Source of the DNA: Amoebidium appalachense
Lineage: Eukaryota; Ichthyosporea
Assembly (NCBI GenBank): GCA_963693365.1
Contig: CAVNZM010000004.1
Coordinates: forward strand, 8,432,001-8,496,000
DNA length: 64,000 bases
Reading direction: 5' to 3'
Made by a program: the position numbers and the translations under genes
Shown here: piece after piece, positions 1-13,952 of the stretch
How the letters are laid out: each line of letters begins with the position of its first letter
How positions within the stretch are numbered: the stretch's first letter is position 1
The notes under the pieces: generated by a model
Told to the model about the DNA's origin: nothing
The model's input: the letters and a program-made list of their open reading frames with translations, nothing else
Databases searched by the model: none

Positions 1-484
1 TCTATCTATCGGCCAGGGTTGTTTCTTTGCCCATGAACTTCAATCAATTTTTATAAAACCTCGAAAAAGGAAGAAAAAGGAAAATTAAATAGCAAATTAA
101 AAACCTTTCAAAAGCCATATTCTTTTACCATTTTGTTACGTGCAACTCATTAATAAAAATAAAGTTTAAGGCTTATAATTTCTTGTTTGGGCGATCTTTT
201 TTGTCCCGAAAAACACTATTTACCTTACGCCAAAATCAAAATATCAGTACTGTAACTTTCAACCTAAAATATGAAATAAAAGTAATATATGCACCTTAAA
301 AGAAAGTAAATTCACGTCGTCTTAATGCAAATAAAGTCAATTCAACGTGGTTATGTGAGTGTGTGTGTGTGTGAATGGTTTCTACGTGTGTGTGTGTGTG
401 TCCGGGGGAGGGGGGAGGGGGAGGGGGGAGGGGGGAGGGGCAAGAGGGGGGGGGGGGGGGGGGGGGGGGGGGGAGGTTATGTTC
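1..484. other. Gene-free spacer
   Basis: AT-rich unique sequence to about 350, a short GT-rich stretch near 355-400, then a G-rich block with an uninterrupted poly-G run around 448-473. I see no coding potential or RNA gene. It would hold the 3' UTR of the minus-strand lectin/CBM20 gene, whose stop codon is at 485-487. Confidence 0.6.
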
Positions 485-2790
<2,306 letters not shown>

Positions 2791-4691
2791 TTTGCGGGAT
2801 CTGCTATAATTCCCGTCCTACCTATAGATCTATTCTACAGGTAACTGAGGGGCACTATTTCACCTTTACTTGCCTATGTATGTGATCAAGACTTCCATAA
2901 AAGCGGAAAACTGCCGCGTTAATTAGTGGCCCACACTATAGCTACTCTAGTCACCCAAATCATGCTCTGATAGTAATATTTTTCGTTCCCTTTTTCAATT
3001 GTCAAGGACGCTTGCCTGAGTTTGTATGAAAAGCAGTTGACCAAGCAAAGAATAAATAGGTAATCACCAATGGTAGTTTGTATCAGAACTTGGTGGGAAC
3101 ACAGCAAAAAGCTCAAGTTGACCGAATGCCGCCAGTTGAGGTGTGTGGGCGGAATATATAGTAGCGCGCAAATTTGATTGGTTATGTTTAGCGGAGCACG
3201 GCAAAAACTACTAAAAGATCAATAAACCGGGATGGCTGAGTTACTTCCCCAATAGTTCATAAAATGCTACCAAAAGTTTACAAAAAAGCTGCTTTTACAT
3301 AAATTACTTCGCGTTTCTTGGAATCATACCAATATTGAGGCTTAAGAGCATCGTTGTTTAAAAGGTAAGAGCTCATTAAAGCACAAACATACGTGAACTG
3401 CTCCTATAGGATTCTTCTTGATTTCCTTGAACCGAAAACATCGAATGTCGGGAATGCTTTGCTGCGCTCTGTTCCATAATTCATCCAATGAAACAAGGCG
3501 GCTTAAGGTGAGCGAATTTAGAAGCTCCACCAATCATTTCTTAGATTGGATTATGTAAAAGTAAACAGACGGTGCGCTGCGCTGCTTCCGGATGCGCGCA
3601 ACCATGCATGGCCAGTTCGAAAAGAAAATAAAAAAAGAAACAGTAAAGTGGAATTACCACAAACAATTAAGTATACACCACAAGTTGAAGTCTTACTAGA
3701 TTCACGGCCTCTGGTTTTTTACTGTTCTACACTGTGCGGCAGACAGGTGGCCACGGCGTGACGCCCGGTCCACTAGTCCAGTCGTGGGCCGTCAGTGCAG
3801 TTGTACTCGGATCTGAGACCTGAAAATAATAGTCATGCAAGAGCTCATGTCAAGGCCGTCGGGAAAAGATTCTCACGAAAACGTTTTTCATCTAGTGGTG
3901 TGTGTTAGAAATTACCATTATAAAGGCAAGCTGCAGTACAGCACGGTAGCTATAGCAGTTGCACACGAGCGGGATCACTGGATCGGAATCCCGGATCTAG
4001 ATTCAGGATTTTACGAATCCAATCATATCACCGGATTGCAGCTCCCTAGAGGTCAGATCCCTGACATCTTCACACAACTATTCTAGTTTTCTTCTTTTCT
4101 AGCACTGCTTTATGGTCCTATCCAAGGCCCTCCATACATTTTTAGTTCAAAGCCTTTAAATAATGCTTGTATAACTTAATCATTTAGCGCGTGATTTAAC
4201 AGGCTGTGCCAAGTGCGGGCTCGACCCCGAGACACACCGTCACGACACACATTCGCACTGTATGGTGTAGGGAGATTATACCTTATCTCTGATTGGTCCA
4301 TACTGCACCCAAAAGAATTCTCGAATTTCTCTGTTTTGGACAGAAAACACAGTAACACACGCACTGCTGGCCTGCTTGGAACACAACGTCAAACTTGTTT
4401 GTCACGTGTATAGACACGTTTACAGTGTATAGAGTTGGTGTCTGGGTTGCTCAACTCTTGTGCGTGAAAACCAGAACGCAGGACACGTCACATGTTTTGG
4501 TACTTTCTCCGAGTGTTTCGTTCAGTCAATTGCTCACACACAGCCACCCCAGGGGTTCGTGCTGGACCACCGGTAGACCTCAAAACCACTCTACTGCTGT
4601 GTTTGTGTTTGCTTGAAAAACGCATTACATAAAACTTCATTGTTCCTGTAACCTTTCTCCTCGAATACTCTTCAAGCGAAGTCGCAGCAAA
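2791..4691. other. Intergenic region between divergent genes
   Basis: Unique, moderately AT-rich sequence without simple repeats, separating the minus-strand lectin gene from the plus-strand Cys-rich gene. It should hold both promoters. CCAAT-like pentamers occur, for example near 3178 and 4290. Open frames here (3546-3761, 3835-4086, 4395-4616) lack codon bias, domains or splice context. Confidence 0.5.
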
Positions 4692-5273
4692 ATGCCGAAA
4701 TCTTCCACGTCAACGGGCGAATCCCTTTCTCGCTGGGTTCCTCTTCCCTCTAGCCCAGGTGCCAAGTTTTTATTTCTCGCACTTGCCGTTATCTTTCTCG
4801 TAACTCTGCAACCAACACTCTTTCCCACCGCTGAAGCCGCGCCTGTGCCTGGAAGGCTTGCACGAGACACCGAGTGGTATAACCTGCCAGGTGTCGCCGA
4901 GGTTATTGTCGTTGCAAACAGAGACATTCCAGCTGGCGATGAGCGCGAAATCGCCACAACACCAAAACCTCAGCCCACTCCAGAAAAGGAAAACACCGCG
5001 CAAAAACCAACAGCCACAAACCAAACCGGTAAAGGGGAAGCAGAAAACAACACCGTTAAGCCCAACTCAACCGCAAGCACGGACGACAGAGCACCCCCTC
5101 CCCAAGCCAACCCTCCTCCCAAGCAAACACAGTGTCCACTTCGAGCCGTAGACGAACGTGACTGTATCCCGCGCTGCCAGGAAGAGTGCCCGAAAGACCC
5201 AAACTGTGTTGAACGCTGTGGTAGTAGCAGAAGTTCGTTTGATAATGTCGAGTTTCTACCTGTCGGAAATTAA
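4692..5273 (+). CDS. Small secreted or membrane-anchored Cys-rich protein
   Basis: Intronless ORF of 193 residues starting at an ATG preceded by AAA. Seen: a polar N-terminus, a hydrophobic segment at 25-43 ending in an Ala-rich, cleavage-like stretch (TAEAAP), a linker at 85-147 rich in Pro/Thr/Asn/Lys with three N-glycosylation sequons (about 110, 119, 125), and a compact Cys module with Cys at 148, 158, 162, 166, 172 and 176 (C-x9-C-x3-C-x3-C-x5-C-x3-C). Six cysteines in 29 residues after a signal or anchor suggest a disulfide-stabilised extracellular knob on a mucin-like stalk. I do not recognise a family. The signal could be uncleaved (type II anchor) because some 24 residues precede the hydrophobic core. 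It lies head-to-head with the lectin gene about 1.9 kb away. Confidence 0.6.
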   Translation: MPKSSTSTGESLSRWVPLPSSPGAKFLFLALAVIFLVTLQPTLFPTAEAAPVPGRLARDTEWYNLPGVAEVIVVANRDIPAGDEREIATTPKPQPTPEKENTAQKPTATNQTGKGEAENNTVKPNSTASTDDRAPPPQANPPPKQTQCPLRAVDERDCIPRCQEECPKDPNCVERCGSSRSSFDNVEFLPVGN

Positions 5274-6411
5274 AATGGCTTGCCCTAGCACTTCCTGTGT
5301 GTGCTTGTGAACCTGAGTATTGGTGAGCACTTTTGAAACACTCACGAGTCTCCTTGTGGATCAAATGCCGCCTGGTCTTTTTAAGGAACCAGAATGCTCC
5401 AACAGCCTAGTTATAAGCACGGGCAGAGAACCTACGTGCCGAGTAAAAACGACAGGCAAGTAAGTAGCCGAATTTCAGTATATGTGCGAGAAGGTGTATA
5501 TATGAGGCATGTGCAATGATCGACAAACGTACGCGTGCTGTCTCCATTATTGTCTTCTTTGATAATTGTCTTCTTGATTTCACAAAGCTAATAACAATAT
5601 GTCCCTACAGCCCAAACGTTCTTCTTGATATGCATTATTAGTACCCAGTTTTAGGCTTTCAAGCTCTGTGAGTTTCTATTTACTTTGGTAATATGCATGT
5701 GCTGCCACTCAGTCGGAGCACGATACTATTAGATACCAGAACACATCTATATATTTCCGAAGATAACCCCGAAGAACGTATAAACGCTTTAATTCGAACT
5801 AAATTTTCTGTTGATTATGAGCTTTCTTAATATGCATCGTTATAACTATAAAATCAAAGGTCAATAGGTCAAACTAGGCTCAGGCGGCATGTAAATAAAC
5901 TTTCAACTGTAGCTCTTATACCAGTAATACCATGCCGCTTGCCTGAGTGGCAAAGAGAATGAACCGACGATTCAGAACAGTCTTAATATGATATAAACAA
6001 GCTGCATAATTTGGTTTGTTGACCACGAGCATGCATCTGTCCCCTCTTCCCCACCCGACTCCTTCTTTATAAGTTATCCTCTGCCAGCATGGGGAACATA
6101 CCAAAAGCACACAACACACACACACGGACACACACAGACACGTGCACACAAACACATCATTATTATTCACACACAAACACACACACACACAAACACGCCC
6201 ATACACACACACACACACACACACCTAAACACTGACGCTTAAATTTAACACACACACACACACACACACGCAATCACGCGCCGCCGTGAAACATACACAC
6301 ATACATGCAAGCATACAAAACATGCGGCATACACAGGCAAACAAACACAAAAACACATACGTACATGCAAGCATGATACACACACACACATACATGCACG
6401 CGCACATGCTA

Positions 6412-6416
<5 letters not shown>

Positions 6417-6482
<66 letters not shown>
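6417..6482. repeat. (CA)n microsatellite
   Basis: About 33 uninterrupted CA units at the end of a longer, imperfect CA-rich block starting near 6110. Confidence 0.95.
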
Positions 6483-6750
6483 ATACACGCTCTTTTTAGC
6501 ACACTGTAGGAGCTGTGACACACTCACGGGGTCATCAACCACTCCTGCCAAACTCATTGCCTGTCCAGATTTTACCTTCAAGAACAAAAAATAATGATAT
6601 CTTTAAGCAGCCAATATCTGAGGGAACACCTATGGCAGGTACCCCCCTGTTCTCAAGGACGCACAATGACACTGTAACTCCCCGGGGCTTTTGCATATAC
6701 AGGGTGTCTCCTCCCTGCTCTACCAATGCTTAACCTTGGAGTGCCAAATT

Positions 6751-6858
6751 AAAAAAAAATGTACAACGAACGGGTAACCGTCCCCCCCCCCCCCCCCCCC
6801 CAAAAAAAAAAAAAAAATGTACAACGAACGGGTAACCCCCCCCCCCCCCCCCCCCCCC
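6751..6858. repeat. 58-bp tandem duplication with poly-A and poly-C
   Basis: The 20-bp core ATGTACAACGAACGGGTAAC occurs at 6759 and 6817. Each copy is preceded by poly-A and followed by poly-C. The core is otherwise unique in the window. Confidence 0.85.
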
Positions 6859-7908
6859 CAACTCACCCTTCTTCCCCCTCCCCTGGCTCCCCCTCCTCCC
6901 CTCCCCCCTTCCCCTTCTCCCCCCGTCCCCCCCCCCCCCCCCCCCCCCCCCCACCCCACCCCCTCCCCCTTTCCCCCCACCCCTCACCCGGGCCCCCCTA
7001 TCCAGTAAGTGACCTGACAGGGGCATGCCGTCAAATTTTCAAGTGACACATGCCTAGGCACGTTGACATTCTGAAAAGCCCACAAATGTACATATAATGT
7101 GATATTAATGTGAATATCATTGAATATTAGTAACACTCGGTATATAATAATAATAATTGTACATGTACAGAACTAAGCTGTCACCTTTGGCCAATCAGCG
7201 ACAGCCTGGTGGACACCTTAGAGAAGACCTTGAGAGCTGTGCTGATTAAAACTGGGGAATTTCCCAGAAGTGGAGAATTTGCTAAAAGTGGAGACTTTAA
7301 AAGTCACTGTGCCTGGGGAAGGGATCACACCTTCATATCCCACCGGGGGATGCCGCAGACGGAGAGAGGGGAGAGGGGGGGGGGGGGGGGGGGGAGGGAG
7401 GAGGAGGTTGTGACTAATTTTAGTACATGGTGACTGTGTGCTGTGATTAGGCCAGCAGTAGCTTGCAAATACACACACTGTGAATCACGTTTTTTAAGAA
7501 CAAAATGAAGCCGAGCCTCTTCACCATATTAATATTGACAGCACCTGTTTTTCAGCAACAACACAAAGGGCGAACATGATGTGGCAAATACTCAACGTGC
7601 AAGGCAGGTGCGAGTGCTTGCACAGTCAACGGACATGCCGCCCAACACCACTGAAGTTACAGAGACAGCAACCGGATAGTTCGGAGATGTTTGAACGGAT
7701 GATTGTGGGACAAATAGGTTAGATTTTTCTTCTTTCTTTCTTTCTTTTTAGATAAAATCCTTGATAAAGTTCGAGTTCATTGCCGCAAAACTCAATGATC
7801 CTCACCCATGGATTATTGTAAGACTTAGTATCTTATCGCACGACCTAGGTATAGCAAGGTATATATTATAACTTTGAACAGCACTGAAAAAGTAGGAATA
7901 TGTAGATA

Positions 7909-7975
7909 CTATGAAGCTACCATTGCTTGTATCCATACCTGTAGTGCCTGGGAGGGCATCCAGCCTTCCCCATAG

Positions 7976-8006
<31 letters not shown>

Positions 8007-8546
8007 CCCCCCCCCCCGGGGGCCCCCTCTGCCCCCCCCCCCCCCCCCCCGCTTCTCCCCCCCTCCCCCCCCTTCCCCCCTCCCCCCCCCCCCCCCCCCC
8101 CCCCCCGCCCCCCCCCACCCCCACCCCCCGGTACCCCGCCGCCCCCGGCCCCCACGTGGCGGTGCATGCCCGCCCTTTGATTCGAACTTCAAGGGCTGCA
8201 CCGTATACTCAGTCGGACGCGAGGAGCATTGCAGGGGAGGCGACAGTGGGGGTGGAGGTATAGTGGTGGTGGTGGTGGTAAAGTTTTATTTCAAAGTTTA
8301 TATCTTTACTAATAAAATTTTTGTTTGCCTTTTCAAGTGTGGGCTTTTTTTTGGTTTTTTTGTTAGGGGGGGGGGGGGGGGGGGGGAGGGGGAGGGGCTA
8401 GGGCGGTTTTGAAGGGGAGACGTACAAGGGGCGGGCAGGGAATGAACTAAAAGGTTGGCAATGTGTAAGTAAGAGTGAGGGGGGGAGTGAGGGGAAGAAA
8501 TAGTGAGAACCGGACGAGAAACGGTTTGTATGTGTAAGTGGGTGAA

Positions 8547-8589
<43 letters not shown>

Positions 8590-8757
8590 AGGGGGAGTTC
8601 AAATTCCGCAGATAAGTTGTGGCGGCATTCATGCTTGCAGTTGACTAGCCAGAACTTGCCCGAGATCCAACTTGTGCTTTGCAGTTTGTTCATATGCATC
8701 AAGCCTCCTCCTCCGGGATGAGTCTTCCGTCTTTCCGACCCCACCGGTACCACAGAG
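7909..8757 (-). other. Possible minus-strand exons among poly-C/poly-G (unresolved)
   Basis: Three short non-repetitive islands sit between homopolymer tracts, each next to an acceptor-like site on the minus strand: 8757-8629 (after GGTGCAG; begins CGTGGVGKTEDSSRRRRLDA and ends in TGA), about 8206-8160, and about 7950-7909 (after CTCCCAG; ends VWIQAMVAS and TAG). The first has the charged composition of coding sequence. I could not join the islands in frame or recognise a family. They may be exons of a small gene downstream of NDUFV2, a pseudogene, or chance. A plus-strand reading of the first island is also open. Confidence 0.2.
8547..8588. repeat. Poly-G tract
   Basis: About 42 consecutive G. 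Similar shorter G or C tracts surround it (7978-8120, 8367-8386, 8776-8793). Confidence 0.95.
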
Positions 8758-9529
8758 CTGCACCGTGTGTGCCGGGGGGGGGGGGGGGGGGGGTTGACGT
8801 GTGCATGTGTGTGTGTGAGGGTGTGTGTGTGTGTGGTGGCGGTGGTGGGGAGGGGGGAGGGGGGGGGAGGGCAGGTGCCTATGTTTGTTCGCACATTGTG
8901 GATAACCACTGTTGCGTGCCTGTAAATGGGCACCTGTGTGTATACCACCACGATTACAACATGATATTATCGGTCATGCACCGTAACACACGATGTGCAC
9001 ATGAATTCTAGGCTCTTTACCAGGTAGTATCCAACAAACGAGAGTCGGTGGATTCCGTATTATGTATTATATTTTAGGTACACGTACTCTTTAATTGGTG
9101 ATTACAATCATGCACAGTGATTTCATATGTATTGGTTCGGACCACATGCGTAATTAAGATCACACACCCCTTAACCCATTTACCCTTCATTCTATTTTAT
9201 GTTATTTTATGGAACCTTGGTGCATGTCGACAAGTGATAAAGGTCAAACGACTCAAGTATGGCATGGGGAGAAATGTTGCTATTTGGAGTTCAATATTAT
9301 GTATGTGTACTGCTAAACATGACACAAGCATCTAAACTAAAGCCCACTTGTTTCATATGAATGCAAACACAACAATTGGCTCTCTCTTACCGTCCCAATA
9401 GTTCACGAGCCGATGTTCACATACAATCTACATGCTATCATAGCTACGTCTAAACCACTTCACCAGAAATCACAGCCCCTACACAAACCCAACTAACCCC
9501 ATTCTCATTTCACATCCTAATACTAGCAT
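8758..9529. other. Spacer downstream of NDUFV2
   Basis: GT/G-rich to about 8870, then about 650 bp of unique AT-rich DNA. It contains the expected 3' UTR of NDUFV2. No coding exon or RNA gene is recognised. Confidence 0.5.
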
Positions 9530-9723
9530 CTACAGATCCGTGCGGAACTTGAATCCAGGGGGAGGTGGTGGTGTTGTGAGTGCTGTCAGCCCAGCCGAGT
9601 TCTCGCATGACTGCCTGCCGCTCTGTGGGCCCTTCTGTGGCTGCTTGCCCTGTGCAAGTGCCTTGAGAATGCTCTCCGTGTTGCTGGGTGTGAGGTCCTC
9701 CTGGTGGGAGGAACGTGTTGGTG

Positions 9724-9776
<53 letters not shown>

Positions 9777-9955
9777 CTTGGTGGTGGTGGGAGTGGTGAT
9801 GGGGGAAGGGGGAAGGGGAGGGGGGGGGGGGGGGGGGGGGGAAGGAGGAGGAGGGAAGAAGAGGGAGGGAGGGATGGATGTGGGTACGGTATTAAATTTT
9901 TTTTTTTTTTTTTTAAAAAAAGGGGTGGTGGTGTGTGTGTGTGTGTGTGTGTGGT

Positions 9956-9988
<33 letters not shown>

Positions 9989-10128
9989 GGACAAAATAGT
10001 TGGATGGGGCCTGTACCGCAATGTGTGTGTGTATATGTGTGCGTGTGTGTAAGAGAGAGCATGCACACAGATGCATGCACGTGAGTGTGTGTATATGTGT
10101 ACGCCGGCCCGTGCCCGGATGTGTGTGT

Positions 10129-10183
<55 letters not shown>

Positions 10184-11487
10184 GTGTTTGTTGAAAAGGG
10201 GGGCCGAGGGGAGGGGGGTAGGGGTGGAGTGGGGGGTGGGGGGGCAATGAGCATACATAGTAATCGTCATTGACGGACAGGACAGGTGCATTGACACAGG
10301 CGCCGGCACACTCGACCTCACCCAGTGTGAACATGCCGTCTGGGGTCGTCTCTCCGATCTGGCCATGGAAAAGAAACACCTCAGAATTAGAAACACCGTG
10401 TATCGGAAAACCCATAACAAATCATACAAGGGGACTGTTGTGACTGGAACTGAACATGAAAGAGCGAAACGGGGAGGCGGTGCCCCCCCCTCCCCTTCCC
10501 CCCCCAACAAAAAAAGGGGGCTGATTTACTGACAAGCACTTCATAAGGTCTTAACAATAGAGTTAAAAATACTCCTACCAATGTCTTGCAACATGGCATA
10601 TCTGGAGTGGATGTAATGATTTCTCTTCCTGCTTTTCAAGATATCAAAAAGAGTACTTGAGGTAGAGACAAAGAGCAAAATGCCGCAGGGGAAAGGGGAG
10701 GAGGGGGGGGGGGGGGGGGAGGGGGGATGTCCTGTAGGTAAAAACAATCCGAGACAACCAACTTTTTACCAAAGCAACGAGACCAATCAAGAAAAAGGTG
10801 CGCAACCACAGGTTGGCCTTGCTCATGCATATCCGACCTGCATTTGCCTGTACTTTGCCTGACAAAGCTCCATCTCTCCTCCCCCCCCCCCCCCCCACAC
10901 ACACACACACACACACAATCCCCGACACACACAACCCCTCCCCCCCCCCCCGGAAATACATGCTCACAAATAGAAAGCACGATCCCACTACTGTCCTTCC
11001 TCAAACCCCTTGTCTTGCCTCTGCACATACATCACCTCCCCCCCCCCCCCCCCCCCCCCCCCCCGACCCCTGCCCATCCCCCCAACCCCCCCACCCCCTT
11101 TTCCCTTCCAACCCAGCATCTACAAAAACCACTAACCCCCCCCCCCCTCTTCAAACCCAGACACGCACCTTGATGCCGAGTGTCTTTTCGCAGGCCTCGA
11201 CTATGCCCTTGCACCCGCGCAGCTGGCAGGGTGTGGTGGTGCACACCTGCACGTGGTACTTGCCCACCGGCCTCCTGCAGCCGTGATATTAAAAAATTAG
11301 AGCTGCAATTATAGAATACTCTAAATTAAACTCAATGTCAGCATTTGAACATAGGTTTGCACCTCACATTTACCATTAGATATGTTCTTGACCTAACGAG
11401 AGTACCAGATTATGCATAGGACGAAAAAAAAAAGAGAGTACCTCAACATTCGCTTAATGCCCCTCCCCCCCTTCCCCCCTCCCCCCC

Positions 11488-11525
<38 letters not shown>

Positions 11526-11574
11526 AAGGTCGCTTCTGTCCTCATATTCCATGCTTCGATGTTTCCTTCAATAG

Positions 11575-11612
<38 letters not shown>

Positions 11613-12495
11613 TCTCCCCCTCGTCTCCAAACCCCCCCCCCCCCCCACCCTCCCCCCCTCCTCTCCAACCCCCCCCCCCTCCCCACCCCTCATCCCCCCC
11701 CCCCCCCCCACCCCCCCCCCCCTCCCTCCCCCCCCCTCCTCTCCAAACCCCCCCCCCTCCCCACTCATCTCCCCCACCCCCCACCCCCGCCAGCCGGGGC
11801 ACGGTACCTGTTGAACATTGTGTAGAAGGTAGCCACCTCGTAGGCACGCATGGGGGGGATGTTAAGCATCTCAGACACCTGCACACACATGGTTGATTAG
11901 TAAAGGGAGCGTTCACATGGTGTTTGCATCTCATATGGGTTACAGTGAGAAAAATAGTGCAAGTAGGTCAAATTTCGGCATGTGTGTGGCTGTTTATGTA
12001 AACGCGCAAGGACCGAAGTGGATAGGGTAGAAGGAACAACATAGGAAGAATGGGCGCCATGGGGGGGGGGGGGGGGGGGGGAGGGGGAGGGGGGAGGTTC
12101 GGGAGTAAGGGCCCTCTAAGGGAGATGGTGGGAATGGAAGCGGAAAAGATAGGCCACCACGGGTTCATGGGGTAAGAGTAAAAGGGTGGGGAGGAGAGGG
12201 TGTGTATGTGTATGTGTGTGTGTGTGTGGTCGTGTGTGTGTGTGTGGGGGGGGGCGGGGGAGGAAGAGGGGGGGGGGGGGGGGGGGGTGTACATACGGTG
12301 TTCATAGCCGATAGAGGAAGCCAACCGTGCTGCCTCTGAGCCAGGTCGAGCAGGGGGATGAGGGCTGCCCTTTGGTGGCTGGGGGGGTAGTTGGCCATGA
12401 TGGCTTTGGCTCGCTCCATGTTGTCTGAAGTGAACGAGAAGGGCTTGTTGTCTTCCTCGAAGATAAGGTCGTCATCGTTCTGTGGTAGAAGGTGT

Positions 12496-12543
<48 letters not shown>

Positions 12544-13201
12544 TGGGGGGGATCATGAGTTATGAGTTCTTTGCCTCTGAGGTTTTCGACTATTGGTTCT
12601 CTGCTCTCTGCTCTTTTCGCTCTCTCTCTAATCTCCGCCCCTCTCCCCCTCCCCTTTTCCTGACTGACATCTCCAGAACCTTTGAACAAAAATAAGGGTG
12701 ACTTTTAGATGCCGGGAGCCTGGCCAAAAAAGCGCTCCACCAACCCGGTGCCCATAGTGCGAGGAGAAAACATAAAGCAGCTTTCGGAGAAGGTGAAGGT
12801 GAACAGGTAGAAAAGAGCAAGCAGAGCCAGAGAACCAAGAACTGTTAGCACACGAAGAACCACATGTTGCGCGCACACACACACGCACAAGCACGCAGGA
12901 GTGGGCATGGAAAAAGAAGAACCTAGGGTTAGGCGACATTTCGATGAATGAACTGACAAATAATATGTTTGGCTTTGCCCTCCTTTCTATAAACTGCGAT
13001 TGTCATATACCTACGGGAAACCCGAACAAGAAATACTGACACAGGCACCAACAATGCGAAAAACTTTCGTTTTTTTTTTTTGCAAACCTTGAACACCCGT
13101 CCATGGTAGCGCACAGCTGCCGTGTGCAGTGCACGTGCAAGGGGTGCAGCAGTGGCAGCGGCCACACGTGGCAGGACCCTGGGAGCAAGGCGGGACAACA
13201 T
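9530..13201 (-). CDS. NDUFV2: NADH dehydrogenase (ubiquinone) flavoprotein 2, 24-kDa complex I subunit
   Basis: Six exons join without a break to 248 residues (human about 249): 13201-13088, 12479-12297, 11878-11808, 11274-11169, 10358-10257, 9700-9530. The protein is a matrix subunit of the complex I NADH-oxidising module and carries the N1a [2Fe-2S] cluster. All four ligands are visible: CTTTPC (Cys134, Cys139) and ECAGAC (Cys175, Cys179). Other family blocks: [31 protein letters not shown] and [16 protein letters not shown]. The start is the ATG at 13201 because it opens an Arg/Ala/Leu-rich mitochondrial presequence; an in-frame ATG 12 codons upstream is less presequence-like. Exon 3 (71 nt) and exon 4 (106 nt) are short and sit inside poly-C/poly-G introns, so simple ORF scans miss them. 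The C-terminal Pro-rich tail is typical of the family. Confidence 0.97.
9727..9774. repeat. (GT)n microsatellite in NDUFV2 intron 5
   Basis: About 24 GT units, reading (CA)n on the NDUFV2 sense strand, beginning about 26 nt upstream of the last exon. Confidence 0.95.
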
Positions 13202-13920
13202 GGTCGGGGTGGGAGTAATGACGTGTATCTGCGACAATAGACAGGTTAGGAGATCAGTAGGGTTGTCCAGGAGCTACCAGAAAAGCAATGTTATGATCGT
13301 GCCTTTTGTTCCGGCCCCTAACCCCTCTTCCCCCCCCTCCCCACCAAACACACACACAAACACACCTCTACAACGCCCTTACACCACACACACTCCCTTC
13401 CTCACATTAGAATTGGATGGTGCAGAGTCCTTGACAAGCCTGCCCCCCCCCCTCCCCCTCCCCCCCCCCCCCCCCCCCCCCTCCCTCTCCTACCCCCCCA
13501 CACGCACAACCTTCCACCGGTCCTAACCCTTTACCACCTCCATTCCTCCAATATGCACAAACACAACCACATCTCACCTACCACCAGAGAGTTTTGAGCA
13601 TCCCCATGAAGAGCACCTATGCCATATCATGTGAATTCCTGGTCCCTCCAAGCCACCCTCATCCCTCGTGTCTTTCCCATTTCACCAGTCTCTATTCTAA
13701 ACCTGTACATACCCCTCTGCCTTTCAAGTGCCCCCTTAACCCCCTCCCCCCGCCCCCGTTCTCTCTCCTTTTCCTACCCAGATCTAAACCTCAGACCAGG
13801 TTAAAATAGTAGCCAAGCCGTGGGCTACAGCCGAGTAACCGGTTCATTCTTCGAACAGAGCCAACATAAGTGGGTGAAAGGTTGGGTGGTGGTGATTGTG
13901 GTTGTGGTGGTAGTGGTCGT

Positions 13921-13952
<32 letters not shown>

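Larger units (their letters stand above)
5274..7908. other. Intergenic repeat-rich region
   Basis: AT-rich unique DNA to about 6050, then a CA-rich block (6110-6482), a poly-C/poly-A duplication (6751-6858), C-rich tracts to 7000, AT-rich sequence (7080-7180) and a GA-rich segment with poly-G near 7377-7394. A CCAAT motif lies at about 7191. No gene is supported. Confidence 0.5.

Noticed and set aside
3225-3300. GGGATGGCTGAGT resembling the start of a tRNA-Ser or tRNA-Leu
   Set aside because: No matching B box or 3' acceptor strand follows at the needed distance.
8160-8206. tRNA-like segment with TTCGAA and a closing GGTGCA/TGCACC stem
   Set aside because: No cloverleaf, A box or acceptor stem could be formed; it is a simple hairpin between C tracts.
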